From assembly GCF_946892675.1 (NCBI RefSeq), contig NZ_CAMPOV010000001.1:842033-906032 (forward strand): DNA of 64,000 nucleotides, written 5' to 3'. Shown in pieces: positions 29,598 through 37,306 of this stretch (positions within the stretch are counted from its first letter, which is position 1; every line of letters starts with the position of its first letter). The DNA is from Arthrobacter sp. Marseille-P9274. GTDB taxonomy: Bacteria; Actinomycetota; Actinomycetes; Actinomycetales; Micrococcaceae. A program made the position numbers and the translations under genes. Under the pieces are notes generated by a model that ran no database searches, had not been told where the DNA came from, and worked only from the letters and a program-made list of their open reading frames with translations.

Positions 29598-30161
29598 CTA
29601 CCCGGCGTCGTTCTCCACCTTGACGGCGGACACTTCGAATTCCAGCAGGATCCGGTCCGAGACCAGTACGCCGCCGGAATCGAGGGCGGTATTCCACTTC
29701 ACGCCGAACGCCTGCCGATCGATCCGGCGCGAGCCCTCGAAGCCCGCGCGCAGGTTCCCGGCGGGGTCCCGCTCCACCCCGACGAATTCGATGGGGATGG
29801 AAACCGGCTTCGTGACGCCGCGGATCGTGAGGTCCCCGTTCACAATGAAGTTCCGGTCCTCGACCTGGTCGATGTGAGTGCTCCGGAAGGTGATCTCCGG
29901 ATAGTTCGGCGCGTCGAAGAAGTCGTTGGTGCGCAGGTGTTCGTCCCGCTGCGCGTTGCGGGTGTCGATGCTGGCGACCTTGATGGTCAGCCGCACCGAA
30001 GAGTTGGACGGGTTCTCGACGTCGGCGCGGATGACGCCGTCGAAGTCATTGAAGGCTCCGCGGACCTTGGTGACCATCGCATGGCGGGTGGAGAAGCCGA
30101 TGCGTGTATGGGCAGGGTCGAACCGCCACTCTCCGGACATCTCGGGGGTAAGTTCGGACAT
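29598..30161 (-). CDS. YceI-family protein
   Basis: A 187-residue lipocalin-like protein that binds isoprenoid-type lipids in structurally known members. Signatures are GEWRFDPAHTRIGFSTRH, FDGVIRADVENP and FRSTHIDQVEDRNFIVNGDL. The start at 30161 is fixed by AGGAGG at 7 nt; the frame reaches 30227. There is no signal peptide, so it is probably cytoplasmic, as for many actinobacterial YceI proteins. Confidence 0.93.
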   Translation of the reverse strand: MSELTPEMSGEWRFDPAHTRIGFSTRHAMVTKVRGAFNDFDGVIRADVENPSNSSVRLTIKVASIDTRNAQRDEHLRTNDFFDAPNYPEITFRSTHIDQVEDRNFIVNGDLTIRGVTKPVSIPIEFVGVERDPAGNLRAGFEGSRRIDRQAFGVKWNTALDSGGVLVSDRILLEFEVSAVKVENDAG

Positions 30162-30379
30162 CGTGACGCCTCCTGGGGGTTGTGGCACAAGCACTGCGTC
30201 CCCGCGGGCCGATGGATGGCAGCCCAACAGTGCATAGCGTTGCCGCTATCACCGTAATTCCAGCACATCCCCTAGCGGAATGCATCTCCGGAGGGGCGGA
30301 TATATCCGCAGGCCGGGGCCCTGTTGCCGCGCCGTGGGCGGGACTATCGTCGGGCCGCGGCCCTCAATAGACTGGGAGC

Positions 30380-30850
30380 ATGACGGCCACGCAGATGCCC
30401 GACGGCATAGAGAATCTGTCCACCAGCGAATGCTGGGAAATGTTCCGGAGCACGGACGTCGGCCGGTTAGCCGTCGTGGTCGACGGGCAGCCGGAACTCT
30501 TCCCGATCAACTACGTTGTCGACCACGGCTCGATCGTCTTCCGAACGGCGCGCGGCACCAAGCTCGACGGCGCCCTGGGCGGCAGCAACGTTGCGTTCGA
30601 GACGGACGGCTACCATCCGGCCAGCAATGTCGCCTGGAGCGTCGTAGTCAAGGGACCGGCGGAGCGGCTCGCCAGCATCGAGGATGTGCTCGCCTCCAGC
30701 CTGCTGCCGCTCTTCCCGTGGCAGGCCGGCGAGAAGAACAACTTCATGCGGATCGTCCCGGACCAGGTGACCGGCCGCCGCTTCCGCGTGCAGGCCGCGT
30801 CCCGGCGGAGCATGGGCCTCAGTGACGCCCGCCGCTTGAACGTGGAATGA
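30380..30850 (+). CDS. pyridoxamine 5'-phosphate oxidase-family (FMN/F420-binding) protein
   Basis: A 156-residue split-barrel flavoprotein. The N-terminus ECWEMFRSTDVGRLAVVVDG and FPINYVVDHGSIVFRTARGT are typical of the PPOX class. VAFETDGYHPASNVAWSVVV follows. Cofactor (FMN or F420) and substrate are unknown. TAGACT lies 6 nt before the ATG, a leaderless-type start. Its stop is 7 bp from the convergent YccF gene. Confidence 0.87.
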   Translation: MTATQMPDGIENLSTSECWEMFRSTDVGRLAVVVDGQPELFPINYVVDHGSIVFRTARGTKLDGALGGSNVAFETDGYHPASNVAWSVVVKGPAERLASIEDVLASSLLPLFPWQAGEKNNFMRIVPDQVTGRRFRVQAASRRSMGLSDARRLNVE

Positions 30851-30857
30851 GCCTGGC

Positions 30858-31283
30858 TCAGCGCAGGTAGCCGCCCGCGTAGTGCCGGTCATAGCCGATG
30901 AAGGAGTGGGTCGAGGGCACGATCTCCTTGCCCAGCGGCGTCAGGGATACCGGGATCATCTTCAGGTTGGCGATCGCCAGCGGGACGCCGATGATGGTGA
31001 TCGCCTGCGCAATCGCGGTGAGTACATGCGCCAGCGCGATCCAGATGCCCGCCACCAGGATCCAGATGACGTTGCCCAGGGTCGACAGGACGTAAGTGCG
31101 TCCGCCCTTGTCCACCACTTTCCGGCCGAAGGGCCACAGGGCGTAGGCACCGATCCGGAAGGACGCGATGCCGAACGGGATGGTGACGATCAGCACGCAG
31201 CAGATGATGCCGGCCAGGAAGTAGCCGAGTGCGAGCCAGATGCCTCCGAGCAGCAACCAGATGATATTCAGGACAGCGTTCAT
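30858..31283 (-). CDS. YccF domain membrane protein
   Basis: A 141-residue membrane protein of the YccF family. Two hydrophobic repeats each begin with a related motif (LNIIWLLLGGIWLALGYFLA and LGNVIWILVAGIWIALAHVL) and contain TIPFGIASFRIGAYALWPFG and IIGVPLAIANLKMIPVSLTP. Function is unknown. I chose the ATG at 31283 (MNAVLNIIW); the frame is open further upstream. Confidence 0.9.
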   Translation of the reverse strand: MNAVLNIIWLLLGGIWLALGYFLAGIICCVLIVTIPFGIASFRIGAYALWPFGRKVVDKGGRTYVLSTLGNVIWILVAGIWIALAHVLTAIAQAITIIGVPLAIANLKMIPVSLTPLGKEIVPSTHSFIGYDRHYAGGYLR

Positions 31284-31324
31284 GCAACCCATTGTTGCCG
31301 CTGAAGGCCGCTGGCACCATGGGG

Positions 31325-31369
31325 AAAGGCCCTGACCCACCCCTTGGAAAGGGGCGGGTCAGGGCCTTT
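31325..31369. terminator. terminator between helicase and YccF genes
   Basis: A 14-bp stem (31325-31338 with 31356-31369) continues inward with six more pairs after one mismatch. It follows the minus-strand helicase and a T-run is present on the plus strand. Confidence 0.82.
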
Positions 31370-31370
31370 T

Positions 31371-31426
31371 GGCCGGCGCCGAGTGGCCGGCGCCGGGTGG
31401 CCGGCGCCGGGTGGCCGGCGCCGGGT
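31371..31426. repeat. four tandem 14-bp repeats
   Basis: Four consecutive copies of GGCCGGCGCCGGGT (the first reads GGCCGGCGCCGAGT). They lie 39 bp after the helicase stop and directly abut the terminator hairpin. Each unit contains the palindrome GCCGGC/GGCGCC. Confidence 0.95.
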
Positions 31427-31464
31427 GCTGGTATCGCGTCCCGGCTACGGGTCCCGGCTGCCGT

Positions 31465-33156
31465 CTATCGGGCGTTGCGGCGGGTGTTGCTCGCCGGGGC
31501 CGAGGCACGACGGTTGCCGCGGCGGCTGTCCGGGGCCGCGGCGCGGTGTCCCGCCGGCGAGGCCGCGGAAGCCGAGCGCTGGGACCCTCGGGACGACGAC
31601 GGCTGCGCGGCGGCGCGCTGTCCGGTGGCGGGGCGGCGCGAACGGCCGGGCTGCTGGACGGCGTCGGTCCGCGCGGGACGGCGGCCGTTGCCGGACGCTG
31701 CCGCCTGGCTGGCCGTGCGGGCATCGCCGGTCCGGGCCGCGCCGCGGGAATCGGCTGTCCGGGCGCCGCCGCGGGAATCGGCTGCCCGTCCCGCGCCGCG
31801 GGCGGCTGCGGGCTGCCCGCCGGTGCCGGCGGCCTGCTTCCGTCCGTTCTGGCGCGCCGCACGCTTGCGCTGCGCGTTGGCTCCGGTGGAGGTGCCCTGC
31901 TTGTGGGCGGGGCCGCGGTGTGCGGCCTTGGCCTCCTGGGCGGCACGCCGAACCTTCGGGTCCACCGCGGCCGCGGCTTCGCCCACGAGCTTCGCCACGA
32001 GCGGGGAGCTCGCCGTCACCCGCTCGAAAGCGACATCCACGCCGGCGGCCTTCATCAGCTTGCCCACTTCGAGCTTCTGCTCGGGCAGCGACAAGGTGAC
32101 CACGGTGCCGTCCGAGCCGGCCCGGGCGGTGCGGCCGGAGCGGTGCAGGTAGGCCTTGTGCTCGGTCGGCGGGTCCACGTGGACGACGAGTTCCACGTCG
32201 TCCACGTGCACGCCGCGGGCGGCGACGTCGGTGGCGACCAGGACACGCACGTCGCCGGAGGAGAATTCGGCCAGGTTCCGGTCCCGCGCGTTCTGCGAGA
32301 GGTTGCCGTGCAGGTCCACCGCCGGAATCCCGGCGTCGGTCAGCGTCTTGGCCAGCTTGCGGGCGTGGTGCTTGGTACGCGTGAAGAGTACGCGGCGTCC
32401 CAGACCGGAAGCCAGTTCCTTGATCAGCTGCTTCTTGACGGTCAGGTCCGGGGCCACCAGCACGTGGTGTTCCATGGTGCTGACGGCCGCCTGCGGCTCG
32501 TCCACCGAGTGGGTGAGCGGGTTCGTCAGGTAGCGGTTGACCAGCTTGTCCACGCCGTTGTCCAGCGTGGCGGAGAAGAGCAGCCGCTGTCCCTCGGACC
32601 CGGTGGCATCCAGCAGGCGGCGGACGACGGGCAGGAAGCCCAGGTCGGCCATGTGGTCGGCCTCGTCGAGCACCGTGATCTCCACGGCTTCCAGCGTGAG
32701 GATGCGCTGCTTCATCAGGTCCTCGAGGCGGCCGGGGCAGGCCACCACAATGTCAACGCCGGCGGCCAGCGCCTTTTCCTGGCGCGCCTGGGAGACGCCG
32801 CCGTAGATCACGGTGGTGTTCAGGCCCAGTTCCTTGGCCAGCGGCTCGATAACGGCATTGATTTGGGTGGCGAGCTCGCGCGTGGGCGCCAGCACCAGGC
32901 CGAGGGGACGGCCGGCGCGGCGGCGGTAGGCCGCTTCCCGTTCGGCCAGCCGGGAAACCAGCGGCAGCGCGAAGGCAAGGGTCTTGCCCGAGCCCGTGCG
33001 GCCCCGGCCTAGGACATCCCGGCCGGCCAGCGTATCCGGCAGGGTTTCGGACTGGATCGGGAACGGCTCAAGGATGCCGGAGGCGGACAGCGCCGTCACC
33101 AGCTGCGACGGAACGCCGAGCTGCTTAAAAGAGCGCACGGAAGTGGTAAGGGTCAT
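31465..33156 (-). CDS. DEAD-box RNA helicase with basic Arg/Ala/Gly-rich tail
   Basis: A 563-residue ATP-dependent RNA helicase. Motifs are the Q-motif FPIQSETLP, motif I GRGRTGSGKT, Ia PTRELATQI, II DEAD, III FSAT and VI HRSGRTARAG. The core ends near residue 390. The remaining 170 residues are low complexity, rich in Arg, Ala, Ser and Gly, with repeats of the type SRGGARTADSRGAARTGD, likely an RNA-binding tail. Such helicases remodel ribosomal or cold-stress RNA structures. A probable promoter 200 bp upstream implies a long 5' leader. Confidence 0.93.
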   Translation of the reverse strand: MTLTTSVRSFKQLGVPSQLVTALSASGILEPFPIQSETLPDTLAGRDVLGRGRTGSGKTLAFALPLVSRLAEREAAYRRRAGRPLGLVLAPTRELATQINAVIEPLAKELGLNTTVIYGGVSQARQEKALAAGVDIVVACPGRLEDLMKQRILTLEAVEITVLDEADHMADLGFLPVVRRLLDATGSEGQRLLFSATLDNGVDKLVNRYLTNPLTHSVDEPQAAVSTMEHHVLVAPDLTVKKQLIKELASGLGRRVLFTRTKHHARKLAKTLTDAGIPAVDLHGNLSQNARDRNLAEFSSGDVRVLVATDVAARGVHVDDVELVVHVDPPTEHKAYLHRSGRTARAGSDGTVVTLSLPEQKLEVGKLMKAAGVDVAFERVTASSPLVAKLVGEAAAAVDPKVRRAAQEAKAAHRGPAHKQGTSTGANAQRKRAARQNGRKQAAGTGGQPAAARGAGRAADSRGGARTADSRGAARTGDARTASQAAASGNGRRPARTDAVQQPGRSRRPATGQRAAAQPSSSRGSQRSASAASPAGHRAAAPDSRRGNRRASAPASNTRRNAR

Positions 33157-33356
33157 GGAAATCGAGGGGTACTTTCGGTCAGTGGCCCCGGCACCGGTAT
33201 GGCCCAGGGTTTCGCCGAAGAAATAATCAGAGTCAACCGCTCGCGTGGGCTGCCTGCTGGCTGCAGGTCTGACGCCCCGCGCTGGAACTGCGGGAGAAGT
33301 GTGAAGCGTTCATCGACGCAGGGAACGGGCCCGCGGGCACGCTCCAAGTACCCACC

Positions 33357-33384
33357 AGTCTACCAGCGACGCGCGCGCTGTCCG
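33357..33384 (-). promoter_or_regulatory. probable helicase promoter with ~195-nt leader
   Basis: On the minus strand CGGACA (33379-33384) and TAGACT (33357-33362) are spaced by 16 bp, a fair housekeeping-type promoter. A transcript from here would carry about 190 untranslated nucleotides before the helicase ATG at 33156. The divergent trmB promoter (TATCCT, 33393-33398) is close by. Confidence 0.45.
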
Positions 33385-33405
33385 ACCGCGGCTATCCTGA
33401 GGTGG

Positions 33406-34338
33406 ATGATGCACCAGCCTTCCACTCCGGATTCCCCCGCCGCAGACGGCGCCGGACCCTCCCCCGCTCCTTCGCCCGCGCCGGGTTCCTTCCACACGCA
33501 GCCGGTCAGCTACGTCCGCCGCGGCTCGCGCCTGCAGGGCCGCCGCCAGCAGGCCTGGGACGACTATGCCGAGGCCTTCGTCATCGACGTGCCGCGCGTG
33601 GGGGGCGACACCTCCGTGGATCCCGGCTACGAGTTCGATGCGGAGGCCGCCTTCGGGCGGCGGGCCCCGCTCGTGGTGGAGATCGGCTCCGGGCTCGGCG
33701 AAGCCGTCTGCCACGCCGCCCACGAGCACCCTGAATGGAACTTCCTCGCCGTCGAGGTCTACCGGCCGGGTTTGGCCCATACGCTGCTGCGCATCGGGAC
33801 GAAGCAGCTCTCGAACGTCCGCGTCGTGCAGGCCAACGCGCCGGAGGTCCTGGCGACCATGCTGCCGGCGGGATCGGTCGCCCAGCTCTGGGTTTTCTTC
33901 CCGGACCCGTGGCACAAGACGCGCCACCAAAAGCGCCGCCTGGTCAAGGACAGCTTCGCCCTGCTGGCGGCGCGGGTCCTCGAACCCGGCGGACTCTGGC
34001 GGCTGGCCACGGACTGGTCTTCCTACGCCATCCAGATGCGGGAAGTGGGCAACGCGGCGGCGGACTTCGTCAACGTGCACGACGGCGAACGCACTGGTCC
34101 GTCATCCCCGCTCACCCAGGTCTGGGAAAGCGGAGTCGAGCAGGAAGTGGGCGGCGCCCCGGTGCGCGAAGGCAAGGCTCCGGTGAGCACGGGCAATGCG
34201 AGCCAGGGCGAGGGAATGGACGAACTCGGCGGCTGGGCACCGCGGTTCGAGGGCCGCGCGCTCACCAGCTTCGAACAGAAGGCGCACGAGGCCGGGCGCG
34301 GTATCTTCGACCTGACCTTCCGCCGGACAGCGGACTGA
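33406..34338 (+). CDS. trmB: tRNA (guanine-N7-)-methyltransferase
   Basis: Methylates G46 of tRNA. SAM-binding motif VVEIGSGLGEAV is followed by VEVYRPGLAHTLLRI and the family hallmark WVFFPDPWHKTRHQKRRLV. The ATG at 33406 follows TATCCT by 7 nt (leaderless pattern), giving 310 residues; the frame is open upstream. It is longer than typical TrmB (about 220-250) because of a Pro/Ala/Ser-rich N-terminus of about 30 residues and an insertion near residues 240-280. The enzyme core looks complete. Confidence 0.93.
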   Translation: MMHQPSTPDSPAADGAGPSPAPSPAPGSFHTQPVSYVRRGSRLQGRRQQAWDDYAEAFVIDVPRVGGDTSVDPGYEFDAEAAFGRRAPLVVEIGSGLGEAVCHAAHEHPEWNFLAVEVYRPGLAHTLLRIGTKQLSNVRVVQANAPEVLATMLPAGSVAQLWVFFPDPWHKTRHQKRRLVKDSFALLAARVLEPGGLWRLATDWSSYAIQMREVGNAAADFVNVHDGERTGPSSPLTQVWESGVEQEVGGAPVREGKAPVSTGNASQGEGMDELGGWAPRFEGRALTSFEQKAHEAGRGIFDLTFRRTAD

Positions 34339-34365
34339 GGCCAGTCGCCCAAGACCGCCCGGCGC

Positions 34366-35025
34366 TCAGCCCCGGGTGACCACCGAGGCAACGGGAACCT
34401 TGTCCGCATCCTTGATCTCGACCCGCACGATCTCCTCCGTCTCGACGGCGGTGGCCGCCGACAGCCGGGCCCGGCCCGCCTGTGTGGCCTTCCAGGTGGC
34501 GACCTCGTGCGCCTTCCCGGTGGAGTCGGTGACCCAAAGCGAGAGGACGCCGCTGTCGGGCAGCCGTTCACCATCCATGGCCAGCTCCGTCCCCCAGCCC
34601 TTATGGACCAGGTCCAGCTGCACCTCCAGGCCGCTGGAGGCGCTCATCGTGTAGCTGTCCTTCACCTGCCGCGGGCCGGTGACCGCGGGACCGGCGACCG
34701 CTCCGATGACGAGCGATGCCGCGGCCACCAGCGCGACCAAACCGGCCACCCGCCGTCGTTGTTGCCGCCGGCGCACATGGAGCTCGGACAGCAGGCGCTT
34801 GGTGTTGTGCTCGACGTCCGATGGCGACGGCTGGGCCAGTTCCAGGGCGACCTCGCGCGGCACGCCGTCCAGCAGGGCGGGCAGGCACTCAAGCCGAGCC
34901 AGCTCGGCCGCGCACTCCGGACAGTCGCGCAGGTGCTGGTCGAACGCGCGCCGCTCGGAGGGTTCCAATCCGCCCAGGACGTAGAGTCCGATCAGCTCAC
35001 TCAGCTGTTCGTGGTTGTGTTTCAT
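34366..35025 (-). CDS. anti-sigma factor (RskA type) with zinc-binding motif
   Basis: A 219-residue membrane protein. The N-terminus carries the zinc anti-sigma motif H31-x3-C35-x2-C38 (HLRDCPEC) in a helical domain that would sequester the sigma factor. A single membrane helix spans about residues 93-112. The extracytoplasmic C-terminus fits the RskA domain (KVASWKAT-like segment VATWKATQAGRA). The start overlaps the sigma-factor stop by 4 bp, so expression is coupled. It should hold the sigma factor inactive until an envelope signal is received. Confidence 0.9.
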   Translation of the reverse strand: MKHNHEQLSELIGLYVLGGLEPSERRAFDQHLRDCPECAAELARLECLPALLDGVPREVALELAQPSPSDVEHNTKRLLSELHVRRRQQRRRVAGLVALVAAASLVIGAVAGPAVTGPRQVKDSYTMSASSGLEVQLDLVHKGWGTELAMDGERLPDSGVLSLWVTDSTGKAHEVATWKATQAGRARLSAATAVETEEIVRVEIKDADKVPVASVVTRG

Positions 35026-35513
35026 GGCTGGACCCCCATCTCCTCGAGGACGGAGCGCAGCGCCCTGGCCGCGTAGAAGGCCCGGGACTTCACCGTGCCC
35101 AGCGGCAGGGACAGGGCCTTGGCCGCATCCGTCGCCGTGAGCCTCTGGTAGTACAGGGCGAGGATGATATTGCGGTGGTCGACGCTGAGCCGGGACAGGG
35201 CTTCCTCCACCACCACCTTGAGCAGCAGGGTATCGACCTTGTCCTCGGCGGGCGGATCCTCTTCGGGCATCCGGGTCTCCGGCGCCCGGCGGCTGCGGCG
35301 GCGGTAGTTGTCGATGATCACGTGGCGGGCCGTCCGGTAGAGGTACCCGCGCATGTTCTCCACGTCGGGACCGAGTTTCCAGACCCGCAGGATGGTCTCC
35401 TGCACCACGTCGTCGGCCTGCGCCGGATCGGAGGTGGCGGCGAGCACAAACCGCCGCAGCGCGGCCGCGTGCTCGCGGTACAGCTGCGCGACCGCTTCGT
35501 CTTCCATCGCCAT
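35022..35513 (-). CDS. ECF RNA polymerase sigma factor (SigL/SigK-like)
   Basis: A 163-residue group 4 sigma factor. Region 2 is visible (ADDVVQETILRVWKLG, then MRGYLYRTARHVIIDNYRRR) and region 4 has LTATDAAKALSLPLGTVKSR. I chose the ATG at 35513 (MAMEDEAVAQ) with GAAGGG upstream; the frame is open to 35906. It is coupled to its anti-sigma gene. Its own promoter region has TGAACC-N17-CGTC (35561-35587, minus), the same type as reported for M. tuberculosis SigL, so autoregulation is predicted. Confidence 0.93.
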   Translation of the reverse strand: MAMEDEAVAQLYREHAAALRRFVLAATSDPAQADDVVQETILRVWKLGPDVENMRGYLYRTARHVIIDNYRRRSRRAPETRMPEEDPPAEDKVDTLLLKVVVEEALSRLSVDHRNIILALYYQRLTATDAAKALSLPLGTVKSRAFYAARALRSVLEEMGVQP

Positions 35514-35560
35514 GGCCGATCCCTTCGAGCGTGCGCCGAAATGACACCCGTACCTGCTCA

Positions 35561-35587
35561 GACGCCGGCGGGTGGCCCCATGGTTCA
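35561..35587 (-). promoter_or_regulatory. ECF-type promoter for the sigma/anti-sigma operon
   Basis: On the minus strand TGAACC (35582-35587) is followed by 17 bp and then CGTC (35561-35564). It is a mirror image of the promoter on the other strand, with identical spacing. Confidence 0.7.
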
Positions 35588-35616
35588 ACTGCGCCGCGGA
35601 CTGCGCAGTTGAACCA
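35581..35616. repeat. 14-bp perfect inverted repeat joining two ECF -35 elements
   Basis: TGGTTCAACTGCGC (35581-35594) and its exact complement (35603-35616) are separated by 8 nt. Each arm contains one TGAACC -35 pointing away from the centre, so the palindrome is formed by two divergent sigma binding sites plus flanking bases. Confidence 0.85.
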
Positions 35617-35636
35617 TTCTGGCGCCGGGGCACGTC
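35610..35636 (+). promoter_or_regulatory. ECF-type promoter for the lipoprotein gene
   Basis: TGAACC (35610-35615), 17-bp spacer, CGTC (35633-35636). Same motif and spacing as the divergent sigma promoter. The lipoprotein ATG lies 70 bp downstream. Confidence 0.7.
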
Positions 35637-35706
35637 TTTGCCAATAGTGGCCCGCACCCGGCGGCGCTGCACCGAACCCAGCCCGTTGAACCGATAGGAC
35701 TCAATC

Positions 35707-36234
35707 ATGAAGATCAGCAGCAGGGGCGCCAGCGTCCTGATGGCCGCCGCCCTCCTCGGTTTGGCCGGCTGTGCCGGCGGCGGAGACGACAACGAAGCTG
35801 CTCCACCGGCGGCGCCGGAAACCAGCGCGATGCCGGAAACCAGCGCCATGCCGACCGCGGGCGAAAGCAGTGCCGCGGCCGGCTCCGTCGACCTGAAGAC
35901 GGCCAACAGCTCGCTTGGCGAAATCGTGGTCGACGGGAAGGGAATGACCGTCTACTACTTCACGAAGGACGAGAAGGATTCGGGCGTCAGCAACTGTACC
36001 GGCGACTGCATCGTGGCCTGGCCCCCGGTCCTGACCGAAAGCGACTCCCCCAAGGTCGACGGCGTCACGGCCGAGATCGGCACCATCGAGACCCCGGAGG
36101 GCAAGAAGCAGGTCACCATCGACGGCATGCCGGTCTACTACTGGCAGAAGGACACGAAGCCGGGCGACGTGACCGGCCAGAACGTCAACGAGGTCTGGTA
36201 CGTGGTGGCCCCCGACGGGACGATGATCCGCTGA
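35707..36234 (+). CDS. COG4315-type lipoprotein with Yx(FWY)xxD motifs
   Basis: A 175-residue exported lipoprotein. The signal peptide ends at lipobox LAGC (C22), followed by an acidic Ala/Pro/Ser linker containing a short repeat (ETSAMPETSAMP). The mature part has two repeats with the hallmark YYFTKD and YYWQKD motifs, and a cysteine pair in NCTGDC. The biochemical role is unknown. Divergent, mirror-image ECF promoters tie it to the adjacent sigma/anti-sigma genes, so it is a likely envelope-stress output. Confidence 0.9.
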   Translation: MKISSRGASVLMAAALLGLAGCAGGGDDNEAAPPAAPETSAMPETSAMPTAGESSAAAGSVDLKTANSSLGEIVVDGKGMTVYYFTKDEKDSGVSNCTGDCIVAWPPVLTESDSPKVDGVTAEIGTIETPEGKKQVTIDGMPVYYWQKDTKPGDVTGQNVNEVWYVVAPDGTMIR

Positions 36235-36252
36235 CCTCAGTACGCTGGTGGG

Positions 36253-36819
36253 ATGGGAGACATTGCATCCTGGCAGGGGATGATCGACTGGAACGAGGAG
36301 CTGCTGGTGCGGCGCACCGGCGAGGGTTCGGAGGCCTGGGCCGGGAAGGCCCGGGACTCCGGCATCTCGACGGAGGCGGAGCTGTCCGGATGGCTGCGGG
36401 AGCAGGGCGTGGCCGGCTACGCCGCCATGGCGGTTTCGTGGAAGGTGTTCGGCTACCCGGAGTTCTTCCTCAAGTCGGGCGATGAGCTGATCGACGGCCA
36501 GTACGCCGACCGGCCTGCGCTGCGTCCGATCGCCGACCGGCTGATGGCCATGGCGCTTTCCCTCGACGGGGTGTGGCTGCAGGCACGCAAGACCTACGTT
36601 TCGGTCCATTCCCCGCGCCGCAAGTTCGCCCAGATCACGCCGGCGAACAAGGGCAGCCTGGACCTGCTGCTGCGGGTCGAGGCGGACGACCCTCGGCTCG
36701 AGGCGGTCAAGGTCCGCTCCGGGGATCCCTTCGGCCGGCGCCTGCGGTTCCGTTCCCCGGCTGAGGTCGACGACGGAGTCCTGGCCATCCTGGAACGCGC
36801 CGTGGAGCAGAATTCGTAA
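36253..36819 (+). CDS. DUF5655-like protein
   Basis: A 188-residue soluble protein. The first third is helical (TGEGSEAWAGKARDSGI, then LSGWLREQGVAGYAAMA), resembling DUF4287. The second half (YVSVHSPRRKFAQITPANKG, then LDLLLRV) resembles the DUF5655 domain. Neither domain has a known activity. TACGCT is exactly 6 nt before the ATG, so a leaderless promoter is likely. The gene lies 18 bp after the lipoprotein stop. Confidence 0.7.
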   Translation: MGDIASWQGMIDWNEELLVRRTGEGSEAWAGKARDSGISTEAELSGWLREQGVAGYAAMAVSWKVFGYPEFFLKSGDELIDGQYADRPALRPIADRLMAMALSLDGVWLQARKTYVSVHSPRRKFAQITPANKGSLDLLLRVEADDPRLEAVKVRSGDPFGRRLRFRSPAEVDDGVLAILERAVEQNS

Positions 36820-36943
36820 GCGTGCGTCGGAGGACGGGCGGCGGGGTTTGACCCTGCCTCCACAGGTTGGCCCTGAAGCGCCGTCATGCACATCCGGGCT
36901 CGCGCCGGTCCGCTCGACCGGCATCGGCCCGTAGCTTGGCTGC

Positions 36944-37306
36944 ATGAAGACACACACATCCATTGCGGACATGGAGGCCCCGGACCGGCCGCGGGAGAAA
37001 ATGGCCCGGCTCGGGATCCGGCGGCTCAAGGACGCCGAGGTGCTGGCACTGGTCATCGGCTCGGGAACGCGGGAGGCGAGCAGCCTCGAACTGGGTCAGC
37101 TCATCCTGAAGAAGGCAGGTGGTCCTGCCGGGCTGCTGGCCGCGGATGCCGAGGCCCTGAAACAGATTCCCGGGGTGGGCGCCGCCCTGGCCGCCCGGCT
37201 GGCGGGGGCCATGGAGCTGGCGCGGCGGGCTTCGGTCAGGACTGGGGCCGCCACACCACCAGCGCCTGGCTCCGCGGCCTCGGACGCTTGCCCCGGGTCA
37301 GAGTGA
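36944..37306 (+). CDS. RadC N-terminal (UPF0758) fragment lacking the JAB/MPN domain
   Basis: A 120-residue protein. DRPREKMARLGIRRLKDAEV and VLALVIGSGTRE are the N-terminal UPF0758 helix-hairpin-helix domain of RadC, followed by a second hairpin IPGVGAALAARLAGAM. In RadC this precedes a JAB metalloprotease-like domain, but here the frame ends after a short Ala/Pro tail. Its last 71 bp are antisense to hspR. TAGCTT is 6 nt before the ATG. It may be a stand-alone domain or a decayed radC. Confidence 0.75.
   Translation: MKTHTSIADMEAPDRPREKMARLGIRRLKDAEVLALVIGSGTREASSLELGQLILKKAGGPAGLLAADAEALKQIPGVGAALAARLAGAMELARRASVRTGAATPPAPGSAASDACPGSE

Noticed and set aside
31371-31426. 14-bp repeats as a CRISPR array
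   Set aside because: Units are contiguous without spacers and far too short.
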